Source: Lepturacanthus savala (Eukaryota > Chordata > Actinopteri > Scombriformes > Trichiuridae). Taken from it: a stretch of DNA of 64,000 nucleotides. A model generated the notes under the pieces. It had not been told where the DNA came from. It did no database searches and saw only the letters and a list, made by a program, of their open reading frames with translations. Location: contig CM060464.1 of the NCBI GenBank assembly GCA_030544235.1, positions 1,403,001-1,467,000 on the forward strand, written 5' to 3'. Shown here one piece after another: positions 9,961 through 21,639 of this stretch (positions are counted from its first letter, which is position 1; each line of letters opens with the position of its first letter). The position numbers and the translations under genes are program-made.

Positions 9961-11549
9961 TTTAACTGGTTCAGTAAATCCATCATTAAATCTGATCGTC
10001 ACCAGCAGCTGTTACTGGTTTCTATACATTAGATTGATCCGTTTCTGCCATTGGCTAGCTACTGTTTAAGTGTTAGCATTAGCCATTAGCCACTGGCCCC
10101 GCCCACTGAAAAACAGTAAGGAGGGCGGGGTTATAATTTTTCAACAATTAAGCAGCCTTGTGTTGTGTGTTTAATTAAAATGTCTTATCCATTCGTGTTT
10201 TTTAAGATTTTTTGGGGATAATTTCCACCTATTTCTGCATTTGTATCCAAGACTAATCTGTCTCATATAAATCCCTACATTTCCCACTTTGTCTTGTTCT
10301 GAGTGACTGGATCATACGTAATCTTTCTTTTTTCCCTACAAAGCATCAAACACAATGGGTGGGAGACAATCGCCCATCCCGATCCATATCTCCATGCAAC
10401 TATCCCATCATTGGACAAGCAGAAACCCTTTTTATGAGGTCATTCACCCCTTCGGGCAGAAAACTGCTGCATTTCTGGTGAAGTCTTACAGGGTGCATTT
10501 GTAAATCCCATTATATTCCTTCAAACCACCCGGTTCAATTATATTTGAGTAAAACAGGATTTTTTTTTCTTCCGTTTTTTTGTTTGAAAGGACGTTTGAT
10601 AGACAAGACAAAAGAAAGATAAAAGGAAACGGTGCAAAAGAATTAAATCAGTCACATAACTAAATCCTCTGGTAGTTGATAACTGGGGTTTGGAGGAGAT
10701 TATGTTTGCTGAGTGGCACCATAGTTAGCTTCTAAGCATGTTTAGCTGGTTAAGCTACTTCCAGGGAGGATGATATCTGGTATTGTGTCTATAAAGTGGC
10801 CGATTGACCCCATTAAGTTCGATTTATAGTCTCTAAACAGGATAATCACACTATTTTCATGGTTGATGGATGGAAACAATAGCTGCAGGATTGACATATT
10901 CATTTTAGGCCAAGTCGTCCCTCGTTTGTTTGGGTCATTGCAGAAAAAGAAGCCCTGTTGCAAATAAGTTTATGATGCTTACAGGTTTTGTTCAGCAAGA
11001 TAATCTCCATAACTGAACGTCTGATTTCTGCAGCGTAAATGCAATAAAAAGTTAATGTAAAGCTATAAACAAACGACATCACGGTCGCGTGACTTCAAGC
11101 TAAGTAGCAGCGTTTGTGCCAGCAGAGGAAATCCGTAAACTGCCAAACTAATAAAAGTTTAAAGTTCCCCTCCACTCAAAAATCTGCTTTTACTGTGACT
11201 ATACTGAATATATATAATATATGGTTGTAGAAACAATGGTGTTTCTCTATATCCAGCATACACTACTGCATGTGGACTTGTGGAAAAATCTAAATTAGCA
11301 ACATACATCACATATGTTCAGGTTCTATGCATCTTCAAATATCCATGAATATGAAGGTACGTCCGTATTCTTTAAAACTTTGTGGCTTACGTTAGCAAAA
11401 GGTTCACCAATAACACAAATGTATTACTGCTTTTTATGCATATTCCTAGTCATTTACAGGGATTCTAAGGGACTTAAATTCTTAAAGGCTCTTTCTTAAA
11501 GACTTAAAGGGAATTTAAGTCTTTCCTTGCAGTCCCCAGAACGACAACT
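9960..11549. other. Non-coding DNA without recognised elements
   Basis: Holds repeated TTAGCATTAGCCATTAGCC words and CCCGCCC/GGGCGGGG boxes near 10098 and 10133. No gene, array or transposon end is supported. Confidence 0.5.
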
Positions 11550-11620
11550 AAACTGCCGTTAGTTTAGCGCAACTCTACATAGGTGCTGTAATGTAGAGTT
11601 GCAATGACTAATGGCAGTTT
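11550..11620. repeat. 71-base imperfect hairpin
   Basis: The left arm 11550-11580 (AAACTGCCGTTAGT...GCAACTCTACAT) pairs with the right arm 11591-11620 (ATGTAGAGTTGC...ACTAATGGCAGTTT). The outer 14 bases pair with one mismatch and the inner 11-12 are perfect, with a small internal bulge and a 10-base loop. Size and shape fit either a pre-miRNA-like hairpin or the fused ends of a tiny palindromic MITE. I see no evidence of transcription. Confidence 0.7.
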
Positions 11621-11639
11621 AGGGCAATGGCTGAACTGG

Positions 11640-12580
11640 CTAAAACATTGTTTTTGCATTGGTCTACATTATATTTATAATATAAGCCTGTGGTAATGTA
11701 CCAAACCTTTGGCTAATGGAGCTAACAGCCAAGTCAGAAGAGCTACATGCTAAATGCTAACAAGGCTACACAAGAGGCAGGAAGTGTTGGGGGCGATGGG
11801 CGGGGCTTAATTAATCCAGAATTAATCAGTGAGGGAGGAAGAGTAGATTCCATCCACTTTATGGGAGAAACCAATAAAATAAATTAAATATTGATCATAG
11901 TTGTTTTATTTTACAGGGTTTTAATGTGTCTGGAAGGGAACTCAACATTAATCATCACTATAAGCTTTCAGTTTTCTCATTTATTTTAAATTATACCTCC
12001 ACTGTAACCTTATTAGGGCTGCAACTAAGTCAACATTTTATTATCGGAGACTATATTTGTAATTTGACTTTTCTCCAACTAATTAGTGTAATAATAATGA
12101 AAAGAAGAAGAACTTGAAAGAAGACCTCAACAGGCAAGTGCATTATTTTACATTATCTATATTAGATTTTTTCATATTGAATCAAGTATGTTTGTTTTTG
12201 GCCAAAATACTTTGAGATTATGTGGATCACCGAAGGTCGATGTGACCGTCCCCATGGCCTGAAGCATACTGATAAACTCCAGAACATGATGATAATCACA
12301 ATTTAAATGGCAGCAGCAATATGGATTCTGGGTCAGACCGAAACACCACAGATTTTATTTTTACTGCCACAATTAACGGGCGACAGAAAAATAAAAAAGA
12401 ACAAAGCTGCTACAGAAACGTGTTGCTCACTTTGTTCAGCTGTCATACACAGACAAGCTTTGGCAGACATAACATGCATTTTTTAATGATGATGAATCCA
12501 TCATAGCTGCAACTTTATATACCATCAGCATGTCTGTGTGGATACTATATATAATCCACCACAGGATCAGCACCAGAGGG
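11640..12580. other. Mixed AT-rich DNA with a repeat fragment at 12015-12115
   Basis: AGGGCTGCAACTAAGTC near 12016 resembles the start of the GAGCTGCAAC repeat family seen elsewhere in the window, but the match fades quickly. A GGGCGGGGC box lies near 11800. Nothing else is recognised. Confidence 0.45.
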
Positions 12581-12589
12581 GTTATTATA

Positions 12590-13120
12590 CAATCTGGTGA
12601 AAGCCCATATGGCTGAGAGAGGCCAAAAAGATTTAATCACACATTTTGGCTCATAATCTCATCATTAACTGGGCGTGGTGTCGGATTTTTTTCTGGTTTT
12701 CTATATAAACATAGTTAAATGAGGCCATTGCAATCAACCCTGACAGATTTAGAGCATGTTATAAGCCTCGTTCGTCACAGGCTGTACCTGCCACTCAACC
12801 AGCGCTGAAAGGAAAAGAGAACAGGAGGAAAAACAAAGGAGCGTTTTGTCATTTGTCTTTTGAATATCTTTAGGTGAACTGAAATCAAGTCATTTTAGGG
12901 ACCCCCGCGGCTTAATGGCATGCTATGATTTTGTTGAACAGCACTCCAGCCCACACAAAAAGACTGTACTAATTTCATAGTTTTTGCTAATTGCTTATAA
13001 TTACCCGCCCAAACATTAGTTGAGACTGAAATCTTAATGATAGGTCTACGGAGTTTGAAGGAGCTGCAAAGTCAAATTATTACGAAACCACATAGAAGTA
13101 GAAACCGTGGAGAAAGCATC
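12590..13120. promoter_or_regulatory. Candidate conserved non-coding element
   Basis: A run of about 500 bases without recognised repeats and with balanced composition. It includes AATTACCCGCCC near 13001 and several TAAT words. Judged by eye it resembles vertebrate developmental enhancers. The call needs alignment to other fish. Confidence 0.3.
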
Positions 13121-13170
13121 TTATGCTGTGAGTTATTCTTTCAATTCTCATACTTGTATAAAAAGAATAT

Positions 13171-13830
13171 AGCTGCAACAATTAGTCCATTAATTGATTA
13201 ATCACTATTTTGATAATTGATTTGAGCAAGATGAAAAATTCTCTCATTATTTTCTGGTTTCTTTAGTTTCTATAATAGTAAACTGATGATATTTGGGTTT
13301 TAGACATTTTAGAGCTGCAACAATTAGTCCATTAATTGATTAGTTGTCAATTTTTATATTAACCTGCAACTATTTTGATGAAAGATTATTAGTTTTGAGT
13401 AACATTCTAAGCGAAAATGCCCCAAAATCCACCACTTTCAGCCTCTAGAATATGAACATTTCCTTATTTTCTCTAATTGTTGATTAAATGTCTGAACTGC
13501 ATTGATTTTGATAATCAATTCATTGATTATTAGGAAGAAAATGTCTAAATTCTCTGGTTCCATCTTTGATTATTTTCTTTGTCTTCTATAATAGTAAACT
13601 GATGATCTTTGGTTTGTGGACTGTTGTTAACCATTTCTTTTGAATTAATATTTTAACTAAATTGATTCATCAATTAATAAATTAGTTGCTAATTATTACA
13701 GTAATCACCTGCTATATTGATAATTAATTGAGTAATTTTTAAAAGGAAAATGTCCAAATTCATTTAGGTTGAACATCATTTTAGGAACCAAACCACTAAT
13801 TAATTAATCATTTCAATAATCAATCAGCTT
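13171..13830 (+). mobile_element. GAGCTGCAAC-type teleost repeat, cluster of about three partial copies
   Basis: AGCTGCAACAATTAGTCCAT occurs at 13171 and again at 13313. A third partial copy follows from about 13650. Shared internal words are TATAATAGTAAACTGATGAT, AAAATGTCCAAATTC and TTTTCTGGTTTCTTTAG. I recognise this as an abundant short interspersed repeat of spiny-rayed fish with ends that complement each other. I cannot name the family with certainty. Confidence 0.7.
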
Positions 13831-14213
13831 TATATATTTGAAGAAAAGGTAACAGTTGACCTATACAAAGAGATTTTTGCATGTTTGTCACATTTAAATG
13901 AAAGACAAGTAAAACTTAAGTCAAATACAATGCATTTAAACACAAAATGCAGCCAAATAAACGTTTTATTTAACTATGTAGCTCAACGTCATGCTGAGAT
14001 CTGAAGAAATTCAGGAAAAAAACACGCAGGAAAAAATGAAATCAGAAATCAGGAAGGAGCAAACACTTTTCCACAAAACTCTTTTTTTCTGTGTATATAT
14101 GCACCTGCATGTCACCGTCTGAACAGAACTAAATTAGACAATTTATAGCCAAAGTAGGTCAGTCATTCGTGACAAAACCTTAAAAATAATTTGACTCTTT
14201 CAGCGTTCTCTGA

Positions 14214-14490
14214 TTGCCTAATTTGAACAGACGTGGATTGACACAGCGGGTGAGGACGTCTGGGTTTGCTGCAAAAAAACCAGGAGGTTTGAAAACGTGT
14301 GCATCAAATGCGTCCGATCCTATTCATTTTCAAGGTGAGGCAGCAGATGGTAAATCATTGCTGTGTTCTTCATGCAACACAGTGATTTGGCCATGATGAG
14401 AACATTCGTGTTGATCCTTTGAATTGATGTCATGTATTGGCCATGAAGAAGCATCAACGGCGTCATGTAGCAGCAGCGAAGGAGGAATAC
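14214..14490 (+). pseudogene. Possible BED/CGGBP1-like zinc-finger relic, frameshifted
   Basis: The 60-codon plus frame ends with GKSLLCSSCNTVIWP, which resembles the CxxC half of the hAT-derived finger found in CGGBP1-like proteins. In another frame about 40 bases on, the DNA reads MKKHQRRHVAAAKEE, which would fit the histidine half of such a finger. The stop and frame shift between them mean it is broken. The match is short and from memory, so chance similarity is possible. Confidence 0.35.
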
Positions 14491-14499
14491 TCTGACTTT

Positions 14500-14735
14500 T
14501 TCCTTTTTTTAAACCAGCTTTATGGTTAACCTTGATAACACACAACACTCTGCCTTCCTATTAACAACATATTGAAATACCTCTCAGTCTGTTTTACACG
14601 ATACGGTTGCTTTTTAAACTAAATTCATCTTCCTGAACAGGTTTCCTCTGTTTTAACTATGTTTTACAAAGCTGGAAACATCAAACCTGTTAAAATCATC
14701 CATATGTTGCATGAGAAAACCACTAAATGAAGTAT
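14500..14735. other. AT-rich spacer
   Basis: No feature is recognised. Confidence 0.5.
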
Positions 14736-14739
14736 TTTT

Positions 14740-15290
14740 ATCTGTAGTAAAACACTATATTACTAATAACCACTATTTAGATTGTGTGATTATTTAATTG
14801 GCTCCTTTATAATATGTTTATATATTCTTCATGTTCTGGAATAATCCTTATCATGATTTCTATGATTTTATGGACAAATAATTGACCTTTGAACTCTTAT
14901 TGTATTACACTGCAAAAACAGGTGAAAATATAATTTTACTGGTAGATAAATTATCTTATTTCAACTTTTTTCCCCCGATTTGGGTCAATTTAGTCATGTT
15001 TTAATAAAACAAGACTACGATTTTCCTACAAAAAGATTAAATTGACCTAAAATAAGAAATATCTTGAAATAAGCTAAATTATCTACCAATGGAATAAGAT
15101 AATTCTACTTAATATTGGGCTAAATCTAACAAAAATGATATTTTCACCTGTTGAGATTATATTTACATTTTTACAGTGAAATCATTGCAGATAATTTAGT
15201 TGTCTTTCCTGATTTGGGTCAGTTTGGTTTTAATTTAACTTACGTTTTAAATCAAGTACTTTTGTAGTAAAACACAATTTTGCAATATTC
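14740..15290 (+). repeat. Unnamed repeat, copy interrupted by a MITE
   Basis: The flanks (14740-14907 and 15179-15290) together match the reverse complement of 57890-58140. Shared blocks in order are CCACTATTTAGAT, TGATTATTTAATTGGCTCC, ATATATTCTTCATGTT, CATTGCAGATAATTTA, CCTGATTTGGGTCAGTTT and GTAGTAAAACACAATT. The copy at 57890-58140 lacks the MITE and reads straight through. Confidence 0.75.
14908..15178. mobile_element. CACTGCAAAAA MITE, near-palindromic, 271 bases
   Basis: Begins CACTGCAAAAACAGGTGAAAA and ends in a TTTACAGTG form, with CAGGTGAAAATAT mirrored near the right end as ATATTTTCACCTG. Inner arms also pair: GGTAGATAAATTATCTTATT on the left against AATAAG-TAAATTATCTACC on the right. 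TA precedes the left end but the base pair after the right end is AA, so a TA target duplication is at best degraded. CACTG[CT]AAAAA MITEs are common in percomorph fish. Confidence 0.8.
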
Positions 15291-15388
15291 TATATAACTA
15301 TAACTAATATAATTCTCTATAAGAACATAAATTGATCCAGACTCTTCTGTAGTCACCTCATATGTAGATTTCTTTTGATACCAGGTTT

Positions 15389-15393
<5 letters not shown>

Positions 15394-15466
<73 letters not shown>
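15394..15466. repeat. (TA)n microsatellite, about 36 units
   Basis: The longest TA run in the window. It is preceded by a T-run and is likely hypervariable. Confidence 0.95.
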
Positions 15467-15469
<3 letters not shown>

Positions 15470-16270
15470 GCACCATCATTTGTTATTTATGATTCTTTCT
15501 ATTTTTAATTGATTGTGTGAATGTACAGTCAGTTACATTGTCCTTGTATTCTATGCATTGACAGAGGAATTCTATTCTATTCCACCAGTAAAAGCTGCTC
15601 CACTTTCTGTGCTCAGGTTATGTAATTTATGTCATGGGCATCTCTTGCCTTGTGCATCATTTCCAGATTCAAGGCTTTAAATAAAATGCATTTTTCTATT
15701 TTGTAAACAACTAAACACCAACGCAGCCTCATGCAGGTTCATGCAAGTTGCAAATAAAGCACATTTGGGACTAAATTTAAGATATTTTACTCTAAATATG
15801 ACTCAAAACCAGAATTAATAGCTGGTTTTATGGGATTATCTTGTGTATTTTTTCTGCTTCTTTCCCATCGGAATTATTACAGACATAATAATGCAAACAA
15901 GAAATTATGAGTTCAAATAGTGTGAACTTTAACCCTGCACTGCTGCTCTTTAAAGCCACACTATTAAATTACAGCTCACCACGGAGCCCTTTCCATTTTT
16001 GTATGTTTGTCTAGTTTTAAAATGAGTGTGCTTAGACGTTTTCCTGTATGAATTTAGCAAAAAAAGAAAAAAGAAAATGACATTACTTCTAGGAATTGAA
16101 CTGAGCTCCTGACAGAAAGGGCAAGTGCAGCTCAGACTGTTCATCATGTGTCGACAGCCTGAGTGCGTTGATATTTAGGAGGAGACCACAGTCACTGACA
16201 GGTTAGACTCTTAATGACAGGACGCAAAGCACTGCTCATTTCATTGGAAACATATTAATATGTATTAAAA
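15470..16270. other. AT-rich DNA, possible LINE tail at 15540-15582
   Basis: GAGGAATTCTATTCTATTCC resembles the short terminal repeats at fish LINE 3' ends, but the preceding sequence is not recognisable. The rest is unremarkable. Confidence 0.35.
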
Positions 16271-16281
16271 ATAATAGAGTT

Positions 16282-17272
16282 CATTTCAATTGTTTCCTAA
16301 AGCTGAAGATTCAACCTAAAATTGTCCACAACCCAAAAATCATCAGTTTACTATTAAAGAAAAGTAAAGATTCAAAATTAATAAGCTGGAAACTAGAGAA
16401 CTTTGACATTTTATTCTTTAAAATGACTCAATTTGATTAATCGATTATTAATTGTTCATTGTTCAGTTCGTTTCCAAGGTTTTCTGGAAAAATCTTTTCA
16501 GTTTCACTGCTAAATTTGTCCTTAATCTATTGATTATTGAAATGATTAATTGAATAATGGTTTGGTTTATAAAATGGTCAAGATTTAACCTAAAATATCA
16601 TAAATAAATATAAACCAACAGTCCACAACCTAAATATCATCAGTTTATTATTATAGAGACTAAAGAAACCAGGAAATAATCAGAGAAGAGAAGCTGGAAC
16701 CAGAGAATTTAGACATTTTCTACTTTAAAATGACTCAAATTGTTTATTATAATAGTCTGTGATTAATGTAATTTTTTATTCTAATGACCAGTAGTTACAG
16801 CGCCTCCTAGTGGTGGAAGATAAATCCACAGAACAGCTGCAGCTTTGTATAAACCTCATGGTTCAAAACAGAGGAAAGAAGTAGCGGCTTATAGTTTAGA
16901 AAATACGGTAATATTTAATTAATTGATGCAGTTTTAATTAGAATGTTAATTTAAAATAAATGATAAAATACTGTCCTGTTCTATATTCTTCAGTAGAACT
17001 GCAACTTATTGACTCAATCGATTGGTTGTTAACTTCATGAAATGGTGTAAAATGTCCATCACTGTTTCCTAAAACTGAAGATTCAACTTAAAATGTCTTT
17101 TTTTGTCCACAACCCAAAGATCATCAGTTTATTATTATAGAGACTAAAGAAACCAGGAAATAATCAGAGAAAAGAAGCTGAAGAATTTAGACAATGACAC
17201 AAATAGTTGATGTAATCCATCTATTAACATAATAGATGTCAACTAATCAATTATTAGACTAATGATTGCAGC
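16282..17272 (-). mobile_element. GAGCTGCAAC-type repeat, cluster of three reverse copies
   Basis: Three partial copies in reverse orientation (about 16282-16470, 16513-16770 and 17000-17272). Each carries CAACC-AAAATCATCAGTTTA or CCACAACC-AAAGATCATCAGTT and the GACTAAAGAAACCAGGAAAT block. The last one ends with GCAGCTCTAA, the complement of the family start. There is no coding capacity. Confidence 0.7.
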
Positions 17273-17453
17273 TCTAATCCACATTATATCATGTCACCTT
17301 TACTGCAGCTATAGAGTAAATGAGTGAAGTGAGATTTCACACATGTGCAGCATGAACAGTAATGAGGAATGAAAGAAAATTACATTTGTCACTTTCTTTT
17401 CTGAGTAATTAAAATGGAGAATAAGTAAAATGGGATGACGGCGCAAGTATAAG

Positions 17454-17456
<3 letters not shown>

Positions 17457-17520
<64 letters not shown>
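17457..17520. repeat. (AC)n microsatellite, 32 units
   Basis: A pure 64-base run, the longest AC array here. Confidence 0.97.
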
Positions 17521-17522
<2 letters not shown>

Positions 17523-17639
17523 TTACAAATATATATTTTTTTTCAAACCTTGTTTTACGTCTTTAAAGATGTACAAAAACTACAAAAACACAAAAATCCT
17601 GACTGAGCTTATCATAAGTAATGCATGAGAGGGTTCAAA

Positions 17640-18420
17640 TATACATGAAACATTGTACTGACTGACAATAAATGAGCAGACTTATGATATTAGATAGAGA
17701 TCCATTGCTCTTCATTTCCTTTCTCAATAATATCCTAGATTTGCAGAGTAAATCTCTTTTTTACTTATTATTTATGCATAAATAGAGCTTTTTGACTTGC
17801 ATGGCCGGAGCCGAGGAACTCGAGTCAAACAGACATATGTACATCGATCTCAGGTCAAGCATAAAAGATTGCGATTCTAATACCTTACAATCCGGATAAT
17901 CTCTGTATGCTTATCAGCACAGAAGGACTAGAGGAAGATGAGAGCGCCCTGCTGTTATCTATCCCCGCCCAGCATGGCCACCGCACTGATCAGAGGAGGA
18001 GGACACAGGTGGAGACCTGGAACAGTGTCATCATCGACGCTCAAACACAAACCAAACAGTCTGGCCCGGGCACCAGGAGCTGGCTGCAGCCGAGATGGGA
18101 AATGTCAGCCAAATGCCTTTTTGCTCTTCCCGATTCCACGCCGCCGCCTCATAACTGTATCAGGGGCCGTTCCGTGGATGGAGAGCGGGCTAATGCCGAG
18201 CAGACAGGCCAGACAAATAAGAGCAAAGTGTATTTAGCCACCTGGGGACCAGCTGGATGGGGGGAGACGTCTGAGAGATGCCACCGAGTCCTCGGAGATT
18301 CATCCTGATGGAGGGAAATTAATGAAAACAACAGAAGTCCTCAACCTGCTGTCACACTGAAAATTACACAGACGCTTTATCGGAGTTACTGATGAATGGA
18401 TCCGGCACAGAACTTCACGG
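17640..18420. promoter_or_regulatory. Candidate conserved non-coding block
   Basis: Nearly 800 bases free of recognised repeats, with mixed composition and CpGs. Words include TTATTTATGCATAAATAG near 17767, CCACGCCGCCGCCTCATAAC near 18136 and GGGCTAATGCCGAGCAG near 18187. Open frames of 133 and 99 codons overlap in different frames with no domain, so they are not called. It resembles an enhancer in a gene desert. This is inference only. Confidence 0.35.
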
Positions 18421-18496
18421 CATCTGTGACTCCATGAGGAGTTTGTGCTGAGTTGCTTATGATATATTGGTCAAACAAACACATGCAGGGTGAAAA

Positions 18497-19490
18497 TACA
18501 CTGAAAAGTTCTATTCAAACTACTGACTGACGTTTAAAAACAGGATAAAATGATTGATTTGATTGAGAAACTCATGTCTTTTTGCATTTAGAGTCATCGA
18601 GTTTGAATTATGGATCAGTGACAAATGATGGTTCGCATGATTTTGTGTTCATGTTGGTTTCTTGCGATTCAAAAGTCCATTTGTATAATTTTTACATTTT
18701 TTTTTACAAAAATCTTGATTTTGTGCATGTTTTTGACACAAAATGTCAAAAGACGAATACATTTAAATACAGAATATAAAACTAGTTAATAGCATGTGTT
18801 TTTCATTTTTAAAACCTTTTTAAAGGATCATTTATCTGCTACCAAGGTTTGAGGTTCACATTTTTGTCGCTGACCCTTATACTGAACTAAATATATGTCC
18901 AAAGGACCTGAACCTAAAGGTCTTTGGTTTCTGTGAAACTATTATTTTTTCTTCATGACCTGCAGGTAACATTTTTAGTTTGAGACAAATGGTAATTGCA
19001 CAAGTCCTGTAGCTCTCTGGGTGGATTTCATCCAAAAAAATAAATGGAAATAGCAAAGTATTTGATGACAAAGTTATAGTGTTTTGTGTTGTCAAAATTG
19101 CAAAGAAAAGCCCAATTTAGGAAACAAAGCCGTGGGTATTATGGGTCAGGAGACATGTTTAATTAAAGAAAGAAATGTTTAATCAACAGAGACAGTGAAA
19201 GAGTTTTGACTTTCAGATTCTCAAAGTGTCAAAACCAATTTAAACTAACTAGCCACCTTAAATGGGGCAATAGCTAGCATGATTGTAGATAACTAGCTAA
19301 CTGGCAGTAGATAGCTAGCTAGCATTTACAGCTAACCATGAATAATAATAAATGTATATATAATGTTGTGCTAAATCGGTTGCCTGGATACTGTTTTTGT
19401 TTCCATTCATCACATGCATGTTTCTATGCCAACATCTATAGATCTACTTAATGAATAATTAACCAGCGGCTGAAGTGATTATTTGGGTAA
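18497..19490 (-). mobile_element. CACTGAAAAA TIR element, diverged copy, right end lost
   Basis: Starts TACACTGAAAAGTTCTATTC and follows the reverse complement of the element at 24306-24997. Shared blocks are ATTCAAACTA, TTTTGCATTT, AGTCCTGTAGCTCT, GTGTTGTCAAAATT-AAAGAAAAGCCCAATTT, and a GCTAGCTAGC-rich part followed by GAATAATAAT. It holds extra sequence at about 18600-18960 relative to the other copy. The far terminus is not found. Confidence 0.65.
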
Positions 19491-20244
19491 TAACACTTTT
19501 TATATTTAAAATATTTGCCTCCAAGCTTCATTTCATTATGCAACGATTATACAACACACAAGTGCAGAATAATAACTGCACCTACAAGTGGTGATGGTTT
19601 TTATTTGCAGCCGAAGTTGTAAAGGAAGAGAAGAGGAAGATAAGACGAGCAGTGAAAGTGGCAGAAACTCATTTTAAAGTGGCTTTTTCTGCTGCAGCAT
19701 TAGCAGTCGTAGCCTTAGTGGTCATAGCTGCTCAACAGCTTAGTAAGCACAAATATGTAGATGGCAGTATTATGATATTATATCACAGGCTTTATTGAAC
19801 TTTAAATGAACTTTCCTGATTAGGCTGGAGAATTAGCATGTGCTTGAGGTCTCTCAGTCAGACTTTTTGAACTCCTTGTGAACCCTTCATGCACAATGCT
19901 GACTCACTGTAAAAAAATATTTTAAAATTGGAATAAAGTGATATTTTTCAGCTGTTTCTCTGCTGCAACGTCAGCAACTTTCAGGCGTTATTTGGAGAAT
20001 CTAAACACTTACTAGGAATCTAAATTACTGCATGCTCATTTCAGTAGAAATATTTGCAACACGATACATACAGGTCAAAATCTTTATTTCTTTGTTATAT
20101 GTTATGATTTCAGTTCATTTATTTGAACGTTGGCTCCAAATATTACATGAAAAAATACACTAAAATACTCAGAACCAATGGGAAGGTCAGATAAAAAATC
20201 CACTGTGTGAGAAAAGCAAGTGAAGTAAACTGATAGGAACACTG

Positions 20245-20292
<48 letters not shown>

Positions 20293-20463
20293 TCTAATAG
20301 AGTAACGGTCTATCTATTTAATAGATAAAGTCTATAGGAAGAGTCAGCTGAGTTTAATGCACTGGCTCTTTATGTAATATTCACTAATGAGACCTTTACT
20401 ATAATCTGATTGTGATAAGTAATTCAGACAGGATGAAGAAAACACATAGACTGCAGCTCACTG
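19490..20463. other. Unique AT-rich DNA
   Basis: No repeat or gene is recognised other than the CA array at 20247. Confidence 0.5.
20247..20290. repeat. (CA)n microsatellite
   Basis: About 22 uninterrupted units. Confidence 0.97.
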
Positions 20464-20835
20464 AGAAATGTCTTTAGTTTGGAAAGAAATGCACTGTTTA
20501 AAAAAAAATGAAGTTTAAACTAATCAGAAATACACTCCATACATTGCTAATGTTATAAATGACTATTCTAGCTGCAAATATCTGGTTTTTGGTGCATCAA
20601 TATTTCCAGCAAATATCACTCCAGTGTTCTAATGGATCAATGTGTTTGATCATTGCTAATGGATGATTAGCTGCTCAGAGAAAAAAGAAAACTGACCTTC
20701 ATTTGATGAAAGCAAATTTTGAAGGAAAACTATTTCAAAGACAAATCCTTATTTCTTGCCTTGTGAATGTCTTGACTATGTTTTCTATTCGTTTTACAAC
20801 TAGTGTGTGACCCCAAACTTCTGAACAGTAGCGTA
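20464..20835 (-). mobile_element. Tc1/mariner-like non-autonomous element, second copy
   Basis: Ends GTGACCCCAAACTTCTGAAC and AGTAGCGTA, the inverse of the CACTA-end type at 1391. Contains TCACTCCAGTGTTCTAATGG and GGTTTTTGGTGCATCAATAT as in the other copies. The left terminus is worn. No transposase is left. Confidence 0.75.
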
Positions 20836-20849
20836 TGTGCAGTCTCTCG

Positions 20850-21215
20850 TTAAATCCATCAAAAGCAAATTACAAAATAATTATGTAATCACTGTAATTA
20901 CCAAATAAGTTTCAGTTAACCACTGGGTCCCATTGAAAAGACCAGTGAAGGCCAGTGCAGGTGTATATTTAGTAACCACTGGTTCCAAATAAATGCAAAA
21001 AAATAAAAAGTATGACAATGTGAAATACTTGAAAAAGTTATACAGTAATCATACTGGTTTAATAAAAGAATTTTAGTAAATTACCATATTTTCTCAGTTT
21101 TGCGGAGCAAGTTTTTTGGAATCCTAAATTGTCCTCTGGTCTCCAATAAACATCTGTTCTGTTAAGTTACTGAAACAAATAAATGCCCTGGTTATTATTT
21201 GGTCATTTACAGCAA
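20850..21215 (+). repeat. Unnamed dispersed repeat, copy 1 of 4
   Basis: Shares AAGTTATACAGTAATCATAC, TGGTTTAATAAAA, TTACCATATTTT, a GAGCAAG/GGGCAAG word, AATAAACA-CTG, GTTAAGT and the TTATTTGGT-ATTTAC ending with the copies at 36063, 39655 and 41690. All four copies are in the same orientation. It is non-coding and I do not recognise a family name. Confidence 0.7.
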
Positions 21216-21639
21216 GTTGCTTTCTTCAATGCTGGTCTGGTCATTGGATCAGAAAACCATCCATGGATCCGTGAAGTCACTTCCCTTGTGCTGTTTTGGC
21301 ATTTTAAATCTTGTCTTCCATGTCGTCTGTTCTCTGTTTGCATGTGTTTTATTTGATTCATTTCCACTTTTGTATATCACTTCTTCTGATGTTTATTTAA
21401 CTGATGTTACTCAACGTCGCTGCAGCAGAGATTCGACTCAGCGATGTGTTGAAATAAAGTTTCAATCAAATACTGATTATATTTATATTGATATTTTACT
21501 GCAGAGGCATATGTGCTTCTATATTCTATAAGGCAAACACACACAAACTGTAATTATCCACAACAATGTTCCAAAGAACCGAATCAGTGGTTATTTCCAG
21601 CGTGAGTGACTGTACGTCTGTTACTTTAACAACATTTTT

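Noticed and set aside
17907..18308. 133-codon plus-strand frame
   Set aside because: Competes with a 99-codon frame in another register. No recognised motif or splice signals.
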